Assembly: GCF_001514265.1 (NCBI RefSeq)
Contig: NZ_KQ948989.1
Coordinates: 248,001 to 312,000, forward strand
From: Streptomyces resistomycificus
Lineage (GTDB): Bacteria; Actinomycetota; Actinomycetes; Streptomycetales; Streptomycetaceae
Length of the DNA: 64,000 bases
Reading direction: 5' to 3'
In this document: one piece after another, positions 26,631 to 36,600 of the stretch
Layout of the letters: every line of letters begins with the position of its first letter
Position numbering within the stretch: the stretch's first letter is position 1
The notes under the pieces: generated by a model
The model's input: the letters and a program-made list of their open reading frames with translations, nothing else
What the model was told of the DNA's origin: nothing
The model's database searches: none
Translations under genes and position numbers: made by a program

Positions 26631-28018
26631 CCACCAGCACCCGCACCCCGGCCGGCGAACTGTCCGCCATTGCGGCCGGCCACCTGCTGCTCAACATGAC
26701 CCCCAACGGCTCGCTCGGCCCGGAAGGCGAGAACCTCCTCGTCATCCGGCGGGGAGAGGGCCCGTACGTCGACGACGCCGACGGCAGGCGCTACATCGAC
26801 GGCCTGTCCGGGCTGTACTGCTGCCAGCTCGGCTACTCCTACGGCCCCGAGTTCGCCGAGGCCGCCGAACGGCAGCTGCGAGAGCTGTGCTACAGCCCGC
26901 TGTGGACCTCCTCCGCGCACCCGACGGCGATCGAACTCGCCGAGAGGCTGTCCCGGATCGCCCCCGTGGACATCGAGCACACCTTCTTCTCCAGCGGCGG
27001 CGCCGAAGCCGTCGAGACCGCCTGGAAGATCGCCCGCCGCTACCACGCGCTGCGCGGCGAGCCGGGCCGCACCAAGGCCATCGCTCGGCGTGGCGCCTAC
27101 CACGGGCTGACCATCGGCACCCTGTCGCTCACCGACGACCCAGGCCTGACCGAGCCGTACGGCCCGCCGGCGATCGACACCCGGTTCGTGGCCAACACCA
27201 ACCGCTTCGGCCTCGCACCGGAGTACGCGGACGACGACCTGTACACGGCCCGGCTGCTCGCCGAGCTTGAGGACGCGATTCTGGCCGAGGGGCCGGAGAC
27301 CGTCGCCATGCTGATCGCCGAGCCGGTGCAGAACCGGGGCGGCTGCATCACCCCGCCCCAGGGTTACTGGCAGGGTCTGCGGGCGCTGGCCGACCGGTAC
27401 GGACTCCTGCTCGTCGCCGACGAGGTGATCACGGCCTTCGGCCGGCTCGGGGAGTGGTTCGGCGGGGACCGCTACGGCGCCCGCCCGGACATGGTCACCG
27501 TCGCCAAGGGCATCACCGCCGGTTACGCCCCCATGGGGGCGACTCTGGTCAGCCAGGGTGTCGTCGAGGTCATCAACCGGCCCGGCGCGGTCCTCAACCA
27601 CGGCTACACCTTCGGCGGGCACCCGCTGAGCGCGGCCATCGCCCTGCGCAACCTGGAGATCATGGAGCGGGACCGGATCCTGGAGAACGTGCGTGGCCTC
27701 CAGGACCACCTGGCGGGCCGCATGGCATCCCTCGCGGACCTGCCGATCGTCGGCGACGTCCGGGGCGCCGGATTCTTCTACGCCTGCGAACTCGTCGGTG
27801 ACCACGAGGACGGCGGCTTCGGCGACACCGCCCGCGCCGACCTGATCGCCGACCTGATCCCGCGCCGGCTGCGTGAGGCCGGCCTCCTCGCCCGCGTCTA
27901 CAACCGGTCCGCGCCACTGGTCCAGATCGCGCCCCCGCTGATCAGCGACCGGGCCCTTCTCGACCGTATCGCCGACATCCTCGCGGAGACCCTCGCCGAG
28001 GCGTCCGCCCGCATCTGA
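26627..28018 (+). CDS. Class III aminotransferase (omega-amino acid / diamine type)
   Basis: 463 residues, overlapping the permease gene by four bases. PLP fold type I: SSGGAEAVETAWKIARRYH, VADEVITAFGRLGEWFG and the PLP lysine in VTVAKGITAGYAPMGATL. The overall length and the LSGLYCCQLGYSYG start resemble omega-amino acid:pyruvate and putrescine or diaminobutyrate aminotransferases. It differs clearly from the gabT-like gene at 12484, so the window encodes two steps of this type. In the cluster it would convert a terminal amine to an aldehyde for the downstream aldehyde dehydrogenase. Confidence 0.87.
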   Translation: MTTSTRTPAGELSAIAAGHLLLNMTPNGSLGPEGENLLVIRRGEGPYVDDADGRRYIDGLSGLYCCQLGYSYGPEFAEAAERQLRELCYSPLWTSSAHPTAIELAERLSRIAPVDIEHTFFSSGGAEAVETAWKIARRYHALRGEPGRTKAIARRGAYHGLTIGTLSLTDDPGLTEPYGPPAIDTRFVANTNRFGLAPEYADDDLYTARLLAELEDAILAEGPETVAMLIAEPVQNRGGCITPPQGYWQGLRALADRYGLLLVADEVITAFGRLGEWFGGDRYGARPDMVTVAKGITAGYAPMGATLVSQGVVEVINRPGAVLNHGYTFGGHPLSAAIALRNLEIMERDRILENVRGLQDHLAGRMASLADLPIVGDVRGAGFFYACELVGDHEDGGFGDTARADLIADLIPRRLREAGLLARVYNRSAPLVQIAPPLISDRALLDRIADILAETLAEASARI

Positions 28019-28041
28019 CCCATGTTTCGGAAAGGAACAAC

Positions 28042-28995
28042 ATGTACTCCATCGGTCCGCTGACCGTCGCCCCCGGCGAGCGCGCCCAAGGCCTCATCCC
28101 GGTCGGCACCAGCAGCTACGGTGTGGAACTCGGCATCCCCCTGATCGTCGTCAACGGCGCCCAGGACGGCCCGGTCCTGTGTGTGGACGCCGGCGTGCAC
28201 GGCGACGAGTACGACGGCCAGGAAGCCGTCCGCCGCGTGGTCGCCGAGATCGACCCGGCCACCCTGCGCGGCACGCTCGTCGCCATCCCCTGCATGAACA
28301 CCCCGGCCTTCGAGGCGGCGGCCCGCACCAGCGGCCTGGACCACCTCAACCTCAACCGCATCTTCCCCGGTGACGCGGACGGCTCGTACTCGCTGCGCCT
28401 GGCCGCCACCTTCGTCGAGCAGGTCGTCCCGGCCATCGACGCCCTGGTCGACCTGCACACCGGCGGCACGTTCGGTGAGATCGCCCCGCTGGTCATCCTT
28501 CAGGGCGGCTACGAGGAACTGGCGACGGACATGGCCCTCGCGGCCGGGCACGAGCTGGTCTGGAAGGGCGGCAAGTGGGGCGGCACGGTGCGCCACCCCA
28601 CGCTCGCGGCGGGCAAGCCCGCCATCACCATCGAGGTCGGTGGTGGCACCTACCGCGAGGAGAACGTCACCCTGCACATGCACTCCATCCGCAACATCCT
28701 CCGGCAACTCGGCATGATCGACGGTGCGGCGGAGCTGCGGGACACCTACACCACGGTCTCCGGCACTTTCGCCCGCTCCGACGCCGGCGGCTTCTTCGTC
28801 GGCCACGCCGAGCCGGGGGACACCTGCAAGGAAGGCGACCTGATCGCCCACATCGCCGACCACTACGGCAACACGCTGGAGGAGGTCCGCGCCCCGCAGG
28901 ACGGCATCGTGCTCTGGGTCCGCCGGATCCGTACCGTCCGCCCCGGCGACGAGGTCGTCATCTTCGGCGAGGTGCAGGGGGAGATCACGCCATGA
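28042..28995 (+). CDS. AstE/AspA-family deacylase 2 (DoeB-like)
   Basis: 317 residues with GGAAAGGAACAAC before the ATG. Zinc ligands: DAGVHGDEYDGQEAV (His, Glu) and LVDLHTGGTFGE (His); IEVGGGTYREE carries the catalytic Glu region. The C-terminus (GGFFVGHAEPGDTCKEGDLI, then VRAPQDGIVLW) is the lipoyl-like domain seen in N-acetyl-diaminobutyrate deacetylases. It is a distant paralogue of the protein at 21462. Two N-deacylases in one operon suggest two acylated intermediates or substrates. It overlaps the next gene by four bases. Confidence 0.86.
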   Translation: MYSIGPLTVAPGERAQGLIPVGTSSYGVELGIPLIVVNGAQDGPVLCVDAGVHGDEYDGQEAVRRVVAEIDPATLRGTLVAIPCMNTPAFEAAARTSGLDHLNLNRIFPGDADGSYSLRLAATFVEQVVPAIDALVDLHTGGTFGEIAPLVILQGGYEELATDMALAAGHELVWKGGKWGGTVRHPTLAAGKPAITIEVGGGTYREENVTLHMHSIRNILRQLGMIDGAAELRDTYTTVSGTFARSDAGGFFVGHAEPGDTCKEGDLIAHIADHYGNTLEEVRAPQDGIVLWVRRIRTVRPGDEVVIFGEVQGEITP

Positions 28996-30452
28996 CCGGC
29001 GAACTGCGGTTGACCGAGCTGCTGATCGACGGCAAGCAGGTGGCCGCCGCCGACGGACGCTCCTTCACGGTCCTCGACCCGTCCGACGGTACGGTCATCA
29101 CCCATGTCGCGCTGGCCGGCAAGGCGGACGTGGACCAGGCGGTGGCCGCGGCCCGCTCGGCCTTCACCTCTCCCGAATGGGCCCGCATGCGGGCCGCGGA
29201 CCGGGGCCGCATCCTGTACCGGATCGCCGAGGCCATCCGCTACCAGGGCGAACGGCTGGCCCGCCTGGAGAGCCAGGACGTCGGCAAGCCGCTGAGCCAG
29301 GCCAAGGCCGATGTCGAGGCGGCGGCCCGCTACTTCGAGTTCTACGCGGGCGTCACCGACAAGCTCGGGGGCACGACGATCCCTCTCGGGCCCGGCCTGA
29401 TCGACTACACCGTGCGTGAGCCGATCGGTGTGTCCGGCCAGATCATCCCGTTCAACTACCCGCTGCAGAACACCGCGAGGGGCTCGGCCCCGGCGCTGGC
29501 GGCAGGCTGCACGGTGGTGCTCAAGCCGTCGCCTGAGGCGCCGCTCACCCCGCTGGAGATCGGCAGGATCGCCCTGGAGTGCGGACTTCCGCCGGGCGTT
29601 CTCAACGTCGTCCCCGGTGACGGAGAGACCGGCGCGGCCCTCGCCGGGCACCCGGACATCGACCAGGTCACCTTCACCGGCTCGGTGCCGACCGGCATCA
29701 AGGTCGCCCAGGCCGCCGCCGCCAACGTGGTGCCGTCCGTCACCGAGCTGGGCGGCAAGTCCCCGGTCGTGGTCTTCGCCGACGCCGACTTCGACCTGGC
29801 GCTGACCGCTGTCGCGGCCTCGGCCTTCGGCAACGCCGGCCAGACCTGCTCGGCCGGCACCCGGCTGCTGCTCCAGCGCGGCGCCGAGGAGTTCCTCGAC
29901 AAGCTGGTCGCGTACGCCGCCTCGCTGCGCATCGGTCCGGGGCTCACCGACCCGGACATCGGCCCGCTGGTCGCCGGCAGGCAGCGCGACCGGGTGCTGG
30001 GCTACCTGGACCTGGCCCGCGAGGAGGGCGCCGTGGCACGGGCCGGCGGCGGTGCGCCGTCCGACCCGGCCCTGTCCGACGGCTACTACGTCGAGCCGAC
30101 CGTCCTCACCGGCCTGACCAACGACGCCCGATGCGCCCGCGAGGAGATCTTCGGCCCCGTCGTCACCGTCATCGAGTTCGACGACGCCGACGAGGCCCTG
30201 GACATCGCCAACGACAGCCCGTACGGCCTGGCGTCCTACGTCTGGACGCGGGACATCGACAAGGCGATGCGGCTGGCCGAGGGCATCCGGGCCGGCCAGG
30301 TCTACGTCAACGCCACCGGCGTCGGCACCGGCGTCGAACTCCCCTTCGGTGGCTACAAGCACAGCGGCTGGGGCCGGGAGAAGGGCCTCGCGGCCCTCGA
30401 CAGCTACACGCAGACCAAGAACGTCTGCGTCGGATTCGGGAGCCGGTCATGA
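28992..30452 (+). CDS. NAD(P)-dependent aldehyde dehydrogenase
   Basis: 486 residues from the overlapping ATG. Motifs: IPFNYPLQNTARGSAPALAAG, KPSPEAPLTPLEIG, VTELGGKSPVVVFADAD (catalytic Glu) and NAGQTCSAGTRLLL (catalytic Cys), with PFGGYKHSGWGREKG near the end. It resembles betaine/aminobutyraldehyde dehydrogenases. It would oxidise the aldehyde made by the aminotransferase or by one of the amine oxidases to an acid that could enter the GABA operon at 12484-18088. It overlaps the aldo-keto reductase gene (ATGA). Confidence 0.9.
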   Translation: MTGELRLTELLIDGKQVAAADGRSFTVLDPSDGTVITHVALAGKADVDQAVAAARSAFTSPEWARMRAADRGRILYRIAEAIRYQGERLARLESQDVGKPLSQAKADVEAAARYFEFYAGVTDKLGGTTIPLGPGLIDYTVREPIGVSGQIIPFNYPLQNTARGSAPALAAGCTVVLKPSPEAPLTPLEIGRIALECGLPPGVLNVVPGDGETGAALAGHPDIDQVTFTGSVPTGIKVAQAAAANVVPSVTELGGKSPVVVFADADFDLALTAVAASAFGNAGQTCSAGTRLLLQRGAEEFLDKLVAYAASLRIGPGLTDPDIGPLVAGRQRDRVLGYLDLAREEGAVARAGGGAPSDPALSDGYYVEPTVLTGLTNDARCAREEIFGPVVTVIEFDDADEALDIANDSPYGLASYVWTRDIDKAMRLAEGIRAGQVYVNATGVGTGVELPFGGYKHSGWGREKGLAALDSYTQTKNVCVGFGSRS

Positions 30453-31387
30453 GATACCGCTCGCTCGGCGAGCGCGGGCCGGCCGTCTCCGTGGTCGGCG
30501 TCGGCGGCAACAACTTCGGCGCCCGTCTGGACGAGGAGGGCACGAAGGCCGTCGTCCACGCGGCCCTCGACGCCGGGATCACGCTGTTCGACACGGCCGA
30601 CATGTACGGCGGCTTCGGCGAACAGGGCGGCTCGCGCGGCGACGGCGAACGCCTCCTCGGCGCTGCCCTCAAGGGACGCCGGGACGAGGTCGTCCTGGCG
30701 ACCAAGTTCGGTATGGAGATGGGGCCGGAGGCGGACCTCCACGGCCGGCGCGGCGCCCGCTCCTACATCCGGTACGCCGTCGAGGCGTCCCTGCGCCGGC
30801 TCGGCACCGACCGGATCGACCTGTACCAGTACCACGAGCCGGACGGTGTCACCCCGCTGGAGGAGACCGTCGCCGCGCTCCGTGAACTGGTCGACGAGGG
30901 CAAGATCGGTCACATCGGCTGCTCCAACCTCCCACCCGAGCAGCTCACCGGCGCCTTCGTGTCGACCCAGGCCCGCTACCACCTGCTCGACCGCGGCGTG
31001 GAGCGGGACCTGATCCCGGCCTGTCTGCACAACGGCGTGGGCCTGCTGCCGTACTACCCGCTGGCCAACGGCCTGCTCAGCGGGAAGTACCGGCGCGGTG
31101 AGCAGCCCCCGGCCGGCAGCCGGCTGTCCTGGCGGCAGGGCTGGCTCACCGACGCGGCCCTCGACAAGGTCGAGGCGCTCTCCGGCTACGGCGCCGAACG
31201 AGGACTCACCCTCCTGGAGGTCGCCGTGGGCGCACTGGCCGCGCTGCCCGCCGTCGGCTCCGTCATCTGCGGCGCCATGACCCCCGAACAGGTCACCGCC
31301 AACGCGGCGGCGGCCGACTGGATCCCCGACCCGGCCGACCTGGCCGCACTGGACGCGATCGTCACCCCCGGCGAACGCGTCGTCTGA
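30449..31387 (+). CDS. Aldo/keto reductase
   Basis: 312 residues. AKR fold: N-terminal MRYRSLGERGPAVSVVGVGGNNFG, catalytic DTADMYGG (Asp, Tyr), the Lys in LATKFGMEMG and the His in LYQYHEPDG, with the NADPH site near the C-terminus. It would reduce an aldehyde intermediate to an alcohol, an overflow branch opposite to the dehydrogenase just upstream, to which it is translationally coupled. The substrate is unknown. Confidence 0.88.
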   Translation: MRYRSLGERGPAVSVVGVGGNNFGARLDEEGTKAVVHAALDAGITLFDTADMYGGFGEQGGSRGDGERLLGAALKGRRDEVVLATKFGMEMGPEADLHGRRGARSYIRYAVEASLRRLGTDRIDLYQYHEPDGVTPLEETVAALRELVDEGKIGHIGCSNLPPEQLTGAFVSTQARYHLLDRGVERDLIPACLHNGVGLLPYYPLANGLLSGKYRRGEQPPAGSRLSWRQGWLTDAALDKVEALSGYGAERGLTLLEVAVGALAALPAVGSVICGAMTPEQVTANAAAADWIPDPADLAALDAIVTPGERVV

Positions 31388-31443
31388 AGCCCCCCACCCC
31401 GCCCCCTGGAAATCCGGAAACCCGCGAACTGAGGCTGAACACC

Positions 31444-32115
31444 ATGCGAGAGATCGTCACCTTCGACGCCTATGGAACCCTGGTCGACTTCCAGCTCGGC
31501 CCCACCACCCTGAAGATCCTTGCCGACTCCGGCCGGCTGGACCTGGACAACCTGGACGTCGACGAGTTCCTCGACGACTTCCGCGTCATGCGCTTCCAAG
31601 CCGTCCTGGAGGCCTACCGCCCCTACCACGAGGCCCTGCCCTCCAGCCTGCGCAACGCCATGCGCCTGCACGGCCTGGAGTACCGCGACTCCGACGGCGA
31701 GGCCCTGGTGGACGCGGTCCCCACCTTCGGTCCCTTCCCGGAGGTCCCGGACGCACTGCGCGCCCTGAAGACCAGGTACGAGATCGCCATCATCTCCAAC
31801 ACCGACGACAACCTGATCGCGCGGAACGTCGAGAACATCGGCGTCGAGTTCGACTACGTCATCACCGCCCAGCAGGCGGGCGCCTACAAGCCGGACCGCC
31901 AGACCTTCAGGCACGCCTTCCGGACCATGGGCGTCGAGCCGTCCCAGGTCATCCACACCGCCCAGGGCTGGGAGTACGACCACATCCCGACCCGCGACCT
32001 CGGCCTGAAGCGCCGCGTGTGGATCAACCGCTACGGCCGCCCCGGCAGCGCCGACTACCAGCCCTACGACGAGCTGCCCGACCTGTCGGGCCTGCCGAAG
32101 CTGCTCGGCTGCTGA
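31444..32115 (+). CDS. Haloacid dehalogenase type II family hydrolase
   Basis: 223 residues starting MREIVTFDAYGTLVDF with the HAD nucleophile Asp in the first motif; IISNTDDNLIARN is motif II and the Lys motif is in GAYKPDRQTFRHAF. The AYGTLVD form is that of L-2-haloacid dehalogenases. In polyamine-type clusters such proteins are common and probably do not dehalogenate; the role may be phosphatase or amide-related. A 56-base gap separates it from the aldo-keto reductase, with a weak ribosome binding site. Confidence 0.82.
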   Translation: MREIVTFDAYGTLVDFQLGPTTLKILADSGRLDLDNLDVDEFLDDFRVMRFQAVLEAYRPYHEALPSSLRNAMRLHGLEYRDSDGEALVDAVPTFGPFPEVPDALRALKTRYEIAIISNTDDNLIARNVENIGVEFDYVITAQQAGAYKPDRQTFRHAFRTMGVEPSQVIHTAQGWEYDHIPTRDLGLKRRVWINRYGRPGSADYQPYDELPDLSGLPKLLGC

Positions 32116-32162
32116 CCGACGGCGCACCGGCGAAACAGACCGAGACACAGAGGACGCACGCC

Positions 32163-33446
32163 ATGAAGCAGATCCCCTACTGGCTGGACACAGCCCCCGC
32201 CTTCCCCGACCGTTCCGGAAAGGACCTGCCCGACGCGGCGGACGTGGTGGTGATCGGCGGCGGTCTCACCGGCCTGTCCACCGCCTATCACGCCGCCCGT
32301 AAGGGCGCCCGGGTCGTCCTGGTCGAGAAGGACAAGGTGGGCTCGGGCGCCTCCGGGCGCAACGGCAGCATGTGCACCCAGGGCATCACCATCAGCCCCG
32401 CCGAGGCGCGCAAGCGTTTCGGGCAGGAGCGGGCCCGTGAGCTGTACGACTCCTTCCGCGAGGCGGTCGACGTCGTCGAGGAGCTCACCCGCACCGAGAA
32501 CATCGACTGCGACTTCAACCGCTCCGGGCGCCTCGGCGCGGTCTGCAAGCCCGGGCACTTCGACGGCCTGCGGGCCAAGCAGCGCGACCTGGCCGAGAAC
32601 TTCGGCCACGAGACGATCGTCCTGAGCAAGAGCGAACTGCGGGCCGAGCTCGGCACGGACTACTACCACGGCGCCCTGCTCGACCCGCTCAGCGCGGGCC
32701 TGCACGTGGGCAAGTTCGTCGGCGGCCTGGCAGACGCCGCCGAGCGGGCCGGCGCCGAGATCCACGAGCGCAACGCCGCCACCGGCCTCACCCGCCTCCC
32801 CGGCGGTGGCTTCCTGGTGGAGACCATGAACGGCACCATCCGTGCCAAGCAGGTCATGGCGGCGACGGACGCCTACACCGACAAGTCGATGCCGTGGTTC
32901 CGCAAGCGGCTGATCAACGTCGGCAGCTTCATCATCGTCACCGAGCCGCTGGGGGAGCAGCGCGCCAAGGAGCTCATCCCCAACGGCCGCCTGCTGGTCG
33001 CACACAAGAACGTCGGCCACTACGTCCGCCTCACCCCCGACAACCGCCTCGCCTTCGGCGGCCGGGCCCGCTTCGCCCCCTCCAATCCGGCCTCCGACAT
33101 CAAGAGCGGCGACATCCTCAAGCGGGAGATGACGGAGATCTTCCCGCAGCTGGCCGGGACGCGGATCGACTACGTCTGGGGCGGCATGGTCGGCTTCTCC
33201 TGGGACCGTATCCCGCACGCGGGTGACGTCAACGGCCTGTACTACTCCATGGGTTACTGCGGCCACGGCGTCCAGATGGCCACGTACATGGGCCGCGCCA
33301 TCGCCGAGATGATGGACGGCAAGCCGGAGGCCAACCCGCTGCGCGGCTTCGGCTTCCCGAAGGTGCCCGTCCCGTTCTACAACGGCACGCCCTGGTTCCT
33401 GCCGTTCGGCGGTGCCTACTACAAGGCGAAGGACCGGCTGCTCTGA
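32163..33446 (+). CDS. FAD-dependent amine oxidase (PuuB / gamma-glutamylputrescine oxidase-like)
   Basis: 427 residues; the ATG was chosen at 32163 where MKQIPYWLDTAP begins, a typical start of this DAO-family group. FAD site: VVVIGGGLTGLSTAYHAARKG, then VEKDKVGSGASGRNGSM. C-terminal GYCGHGVQMATYMGRAIAEM closes the FAD domain. PuuB-type enzymes oxidise gamma-glutamyl-putrescine to the aldehyde. No glutamyl-putrescine ligase (PuuA) is in the cluster, so the acceptor may be a free or N-acyl amine. It is the last gene of the rightward cluster. Confidence 0.85.
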   Translation: MKQIPYWLDTAPAFPDRSGKDLPDAADVVVIGGGLTGLSTAYHAARKGARVVLVEKDKVGSGASGRNGSMCTQGITISPAEARKRFGQERARELYDSFREAVDVVEELTRTENIDCDFNRSGRLGAVCKPGHFDGLRAKQRDLAENFGHETIVLSKSELRAELGTDYYHGALLDPLSAGLHVGKFVGGLADAAERAGAEIHERNAATGLTRLPGGGFLVETMNGTIRAKQVMAATDAYTDKSMPWFRKRLINVGSFIIVTEPLGEQRAKELIPNGRLLVAHKNVGHYVRLTPDNRLAFGGRARFAPSNPASDIKSGDILKREMTEIFPQLAGTRIDYVWGGMVGFSWDRIPHAGDVNGLYYSMGYCGHGVQMATYMGRAIAEMMDGKPEANPLRGFGFPKVPVPFYNGTPWFLPFGGAYYKAKDRLL

Positions 33447-33465
33447 GCCGATGCCGACGGCGTCC

Positions 33466-33513
33466 AAGCCGCGGGGACTCCCAAGCAGCGGTCCTGGGAC
33501 CTCCCCGCGGCTT
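33466..33513. terminator. Bidirectional hairpin between convergent operons
   Basis: AAGCCGCGGGGA at 33466-33477 pairs with TCCCCGCGGCTT at 33502-33513; the 24-base loop contains a smaller TCCCA/TGGGA pair. It separates the rightward amine cluster from the leftward IorAB gene. Confidence 0.72.
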
Positions 33514-33680
33514 TCCGGTCACGCGGCCTGCCGCCGCACCCCACATACGTCCGCTGGTCTGACGGGTGCGGTTCGCCCGAGGCGTGGCCCGAGGCGAAGC
33601 GCGGCCGGTGTCGATTCTCGACCGTCAGGTCGAGCGGCGTCGGAGGCATGCCTGGCCCCGCACCCGCTACGCCACCGGGT

Positions 33681-36600
33681 TCAACGACCCTGTCCGGCTC
33701 CCGTCGACTCAGGGTCCGCGCTCTCCTGCAGCTCACGGAGTATGCGGGCCTTGTCGGCCCGGTAGCGCTCGACGGTCGCGAGCTTGACGCCTTCGTATCC
33801 GCGAACGGCGTCCGGCAGCTCCGCGAGCCGGTGGACCTCGGCCAGGTTCGCCTCGTTCAAGAGCCCGAGCGCGGCGTTGATCGACTCACGGTACTCGTCG
33901 ACGAGCTCCCGCTCGATCCGTCGCATGTGCTGAAGTCCGAACACGTCGAGGCGGGTCCCCCGAACGCGCCGCAGCGCACGCAGCAGGCTGAGAACCGGAC
34001 GGAACCAGCTCCCCAGAGCGACTTTCCTCTTCATACCCGCGGCTCGCAGAACAGGCGGATGCAGCCGGAAGTAGCGTCGGCTCGTGCTTCCGAACGTTGC
34101 GGTGATGTGGTCGTCCACGACCGGATCGAGGGCGAGCCGTGCCACCTCGTACTCGTCCTTGTACGCCATGAGCTTGTGGAGATGACGGGCGACGGCCTCG
34201 GTCAACTCGGTGGAAGCACCGACGGCAGCGCGTTCCGCGAGCGCCACCGCCTTGACGAAGTCGACGTAGGTGCGGGCGTAGCGCCTGTCCTGGTAGTCGA
34301 TGAGGTCGCCCACGCGCACGGTGAGGAGACGATGCAGCTCCGACTCCTCGTCATCGGTGACCGAGGCCACGAGCTCGGTGGTTCCAGTGGGGAGCTGCGG
34401 TGCCTCCGGGAACGGCGAGCCGGCCAGCACGGCACGCAGCACCTCCGGATCGGCGACCGCCTGTCGCCCTCGCCGGAAGGCCTGCACATTGCGGTCGACG
34501 GCGACTCCGTTCAGGGCGATGGCCTCTTCGATGGCCGAAGCCGGCATCGGTAGCAGCCCCGTCTGGTACGCGGCCCCCACCAGCAGCATGTTGGCGTACT
34601 GCTCGTCGTCGAAGAGCCGCGTAGCCAGTGCGCCGGAGTCCAGGGCGACGATCTGGCGTGTCGCGTGGTCGACGGCACGGCGCACGGCGTCGGGAGCCGG
34701 GAAGCTGACCGCCGTGTCGACCACCATGTGCCCGGTGGGTATCTCGGTGGTGGTCATGACGGCGACGGTGCGGCCCGGGGAAGCGGCGGACAGGTGCTTC
34801 GGGTCGGTCGCGACGAGCGGGTCGCATGCGAGGTAGAGGTCGCACTGCCCCTCACCGATCCTGGCCCCCTGTTCCACGACCCCTTCTGTGATCTTGATGT
34901 CGGAGACGACGGCGCCGCCCTTCTGGGCGAGACCGGTCTGGTCGAGGCTGCGCGCGTGTCGGCCGTCGATGACGGCCGCGGTCGCCAGCACCTGGGAGAT
35001 GGTGACGATGCCCGTTCCCCCGATCCCGGTGATCCGCATGCCGAAGGAGTCGGCACCGGCCATGCGAGCCGGCTCGGCCACGTCGGTGGCCTCGAGAACG
35101 GGAAGGTCCGCGTGCTTCGGCTTGCCGGTGGACGTGATGGTCATGAACGCAGGGCAGTCGCCGTCGAGGCACGAGTAGTCCAGGTTGCACGAGGACTGGT
35201 CGATCCTGGTCTTGCGGCCGAACTCCGTCGAGACCGGGTGAACCGACAGACAGTTCGACTTGCGGCCGCAGTCACCGCAGCCCTCGCAGATGCGCTCGTT
35301 GATCCAGACTCGCGTCCTCGGTACCTGGACCTTGCCGCGTCGGCGGGCACGCCTCTTCTCGGCGGCGCATTCCTGGTCGTGGATGAGGACCGTGACACCG
35401 GCGGTGTCCTTGAGCTCCGCCATCGCGTCCTCGATCGCAGCCCGGCCGAGAACCTTCACCGACTTGGGAAGCCGCGCCCGCGGGATGCGTGCCCTGTCCT
35501 CGGTCGTGATGATCACCTTGGCGACACCTTCGTCGAGAAGCGTGGCGGCGAGCCGGTCGACCGGCAGGGCGCCGACGGCGTCCTGGCCGCCGGTCATGGC
35601 GACCGTCCCGTTGTAGAGCAGCTTGAACGTGACGTTCACCCCCGCGGCGATCGCCGCCCGGACGGCCAGGCTGCCCGAGTGCATGAAAGTGCCGTCCCCG
35701 ATGTTCTGCACGAAGTGGTCGGCGTCGACGAACGGCTCCATCCCGATCCACTGAGCCCCTTCCCCGCCCATCTGGGTCATGCCGACGACCGACCCGACCT
35801 GTTCGGGATCCATGAACACGACCATGGAGTGGCAGCCGATCCCCGCGCCGACCAGGGAGTCCCCGCCGGCGGTGGTCGAGGTGTTGTGCGGGCATCCCGA
35901 GCAGTAGTACGGGCTGCGGGTCAGGAGCGGCAGTGCCGACGCCGTACGGGACCTGGGCCGCCGACGCCATGCGCGGGCGGCTTCGATGCCGAGCGGAGCG
36001 AGCACCCTGGACAGTCCGGCGGCGATGATGTCGGCGTCGAGCTCCCCCGAGCGGCTGAACAGCGCCCGCCCGTCCTTGTCCTGCTTGCCGCGGACGAACG
36101 GAGCATCGGAGCGGCCGTAAAGGGTCTCTTTGACGGCGGCTTCGAGGAACGGCCGCTTCTCCTCGACGACCACCACCTCGTCCAGGCCGTCCGCGAACTC
36201 GATGACGGCGTCACGTTCGAGGGGGAAGACCATGCCGAGCTTGAGGATCCTGATGCCGTGCCGTGCGAGGTCCTCGTCGGTCAGACCGATGATGCGGAGG
36301 GCCTCGCGGACGTCGAGGTAGGTCTTTCCGGACGTCAGGATGCCGATCCTGTCGGACGGTCCGCGCTGGACCACCCGGTTGAGGCCGTTGAGGCGGGCGT
36401 ACTCCACGGCGCGGGGGAGCCGGACCTCGTGCAGGCTGCGCTCGAGCGCCATGAGAGGGGCGCCCAGGAGCATCGAGCTCGGCTTGTGCGGGCCGCGGCC
36501 CGAGTCGCCCTCCGCGACCGAGATCCGGTCGCGCGCCACGACGGCTGTGGACGCCGAGTCCGCGACCGCGGTGGTGATCTTCAGGCCCGACCACAGGCCG

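Noticed and set aside
31444..32115. True halo-acid dehalogenation as the gene's role
   Set aside because: The family name reflects the fold; nothing in the cluster suggests organohalide metabolism.
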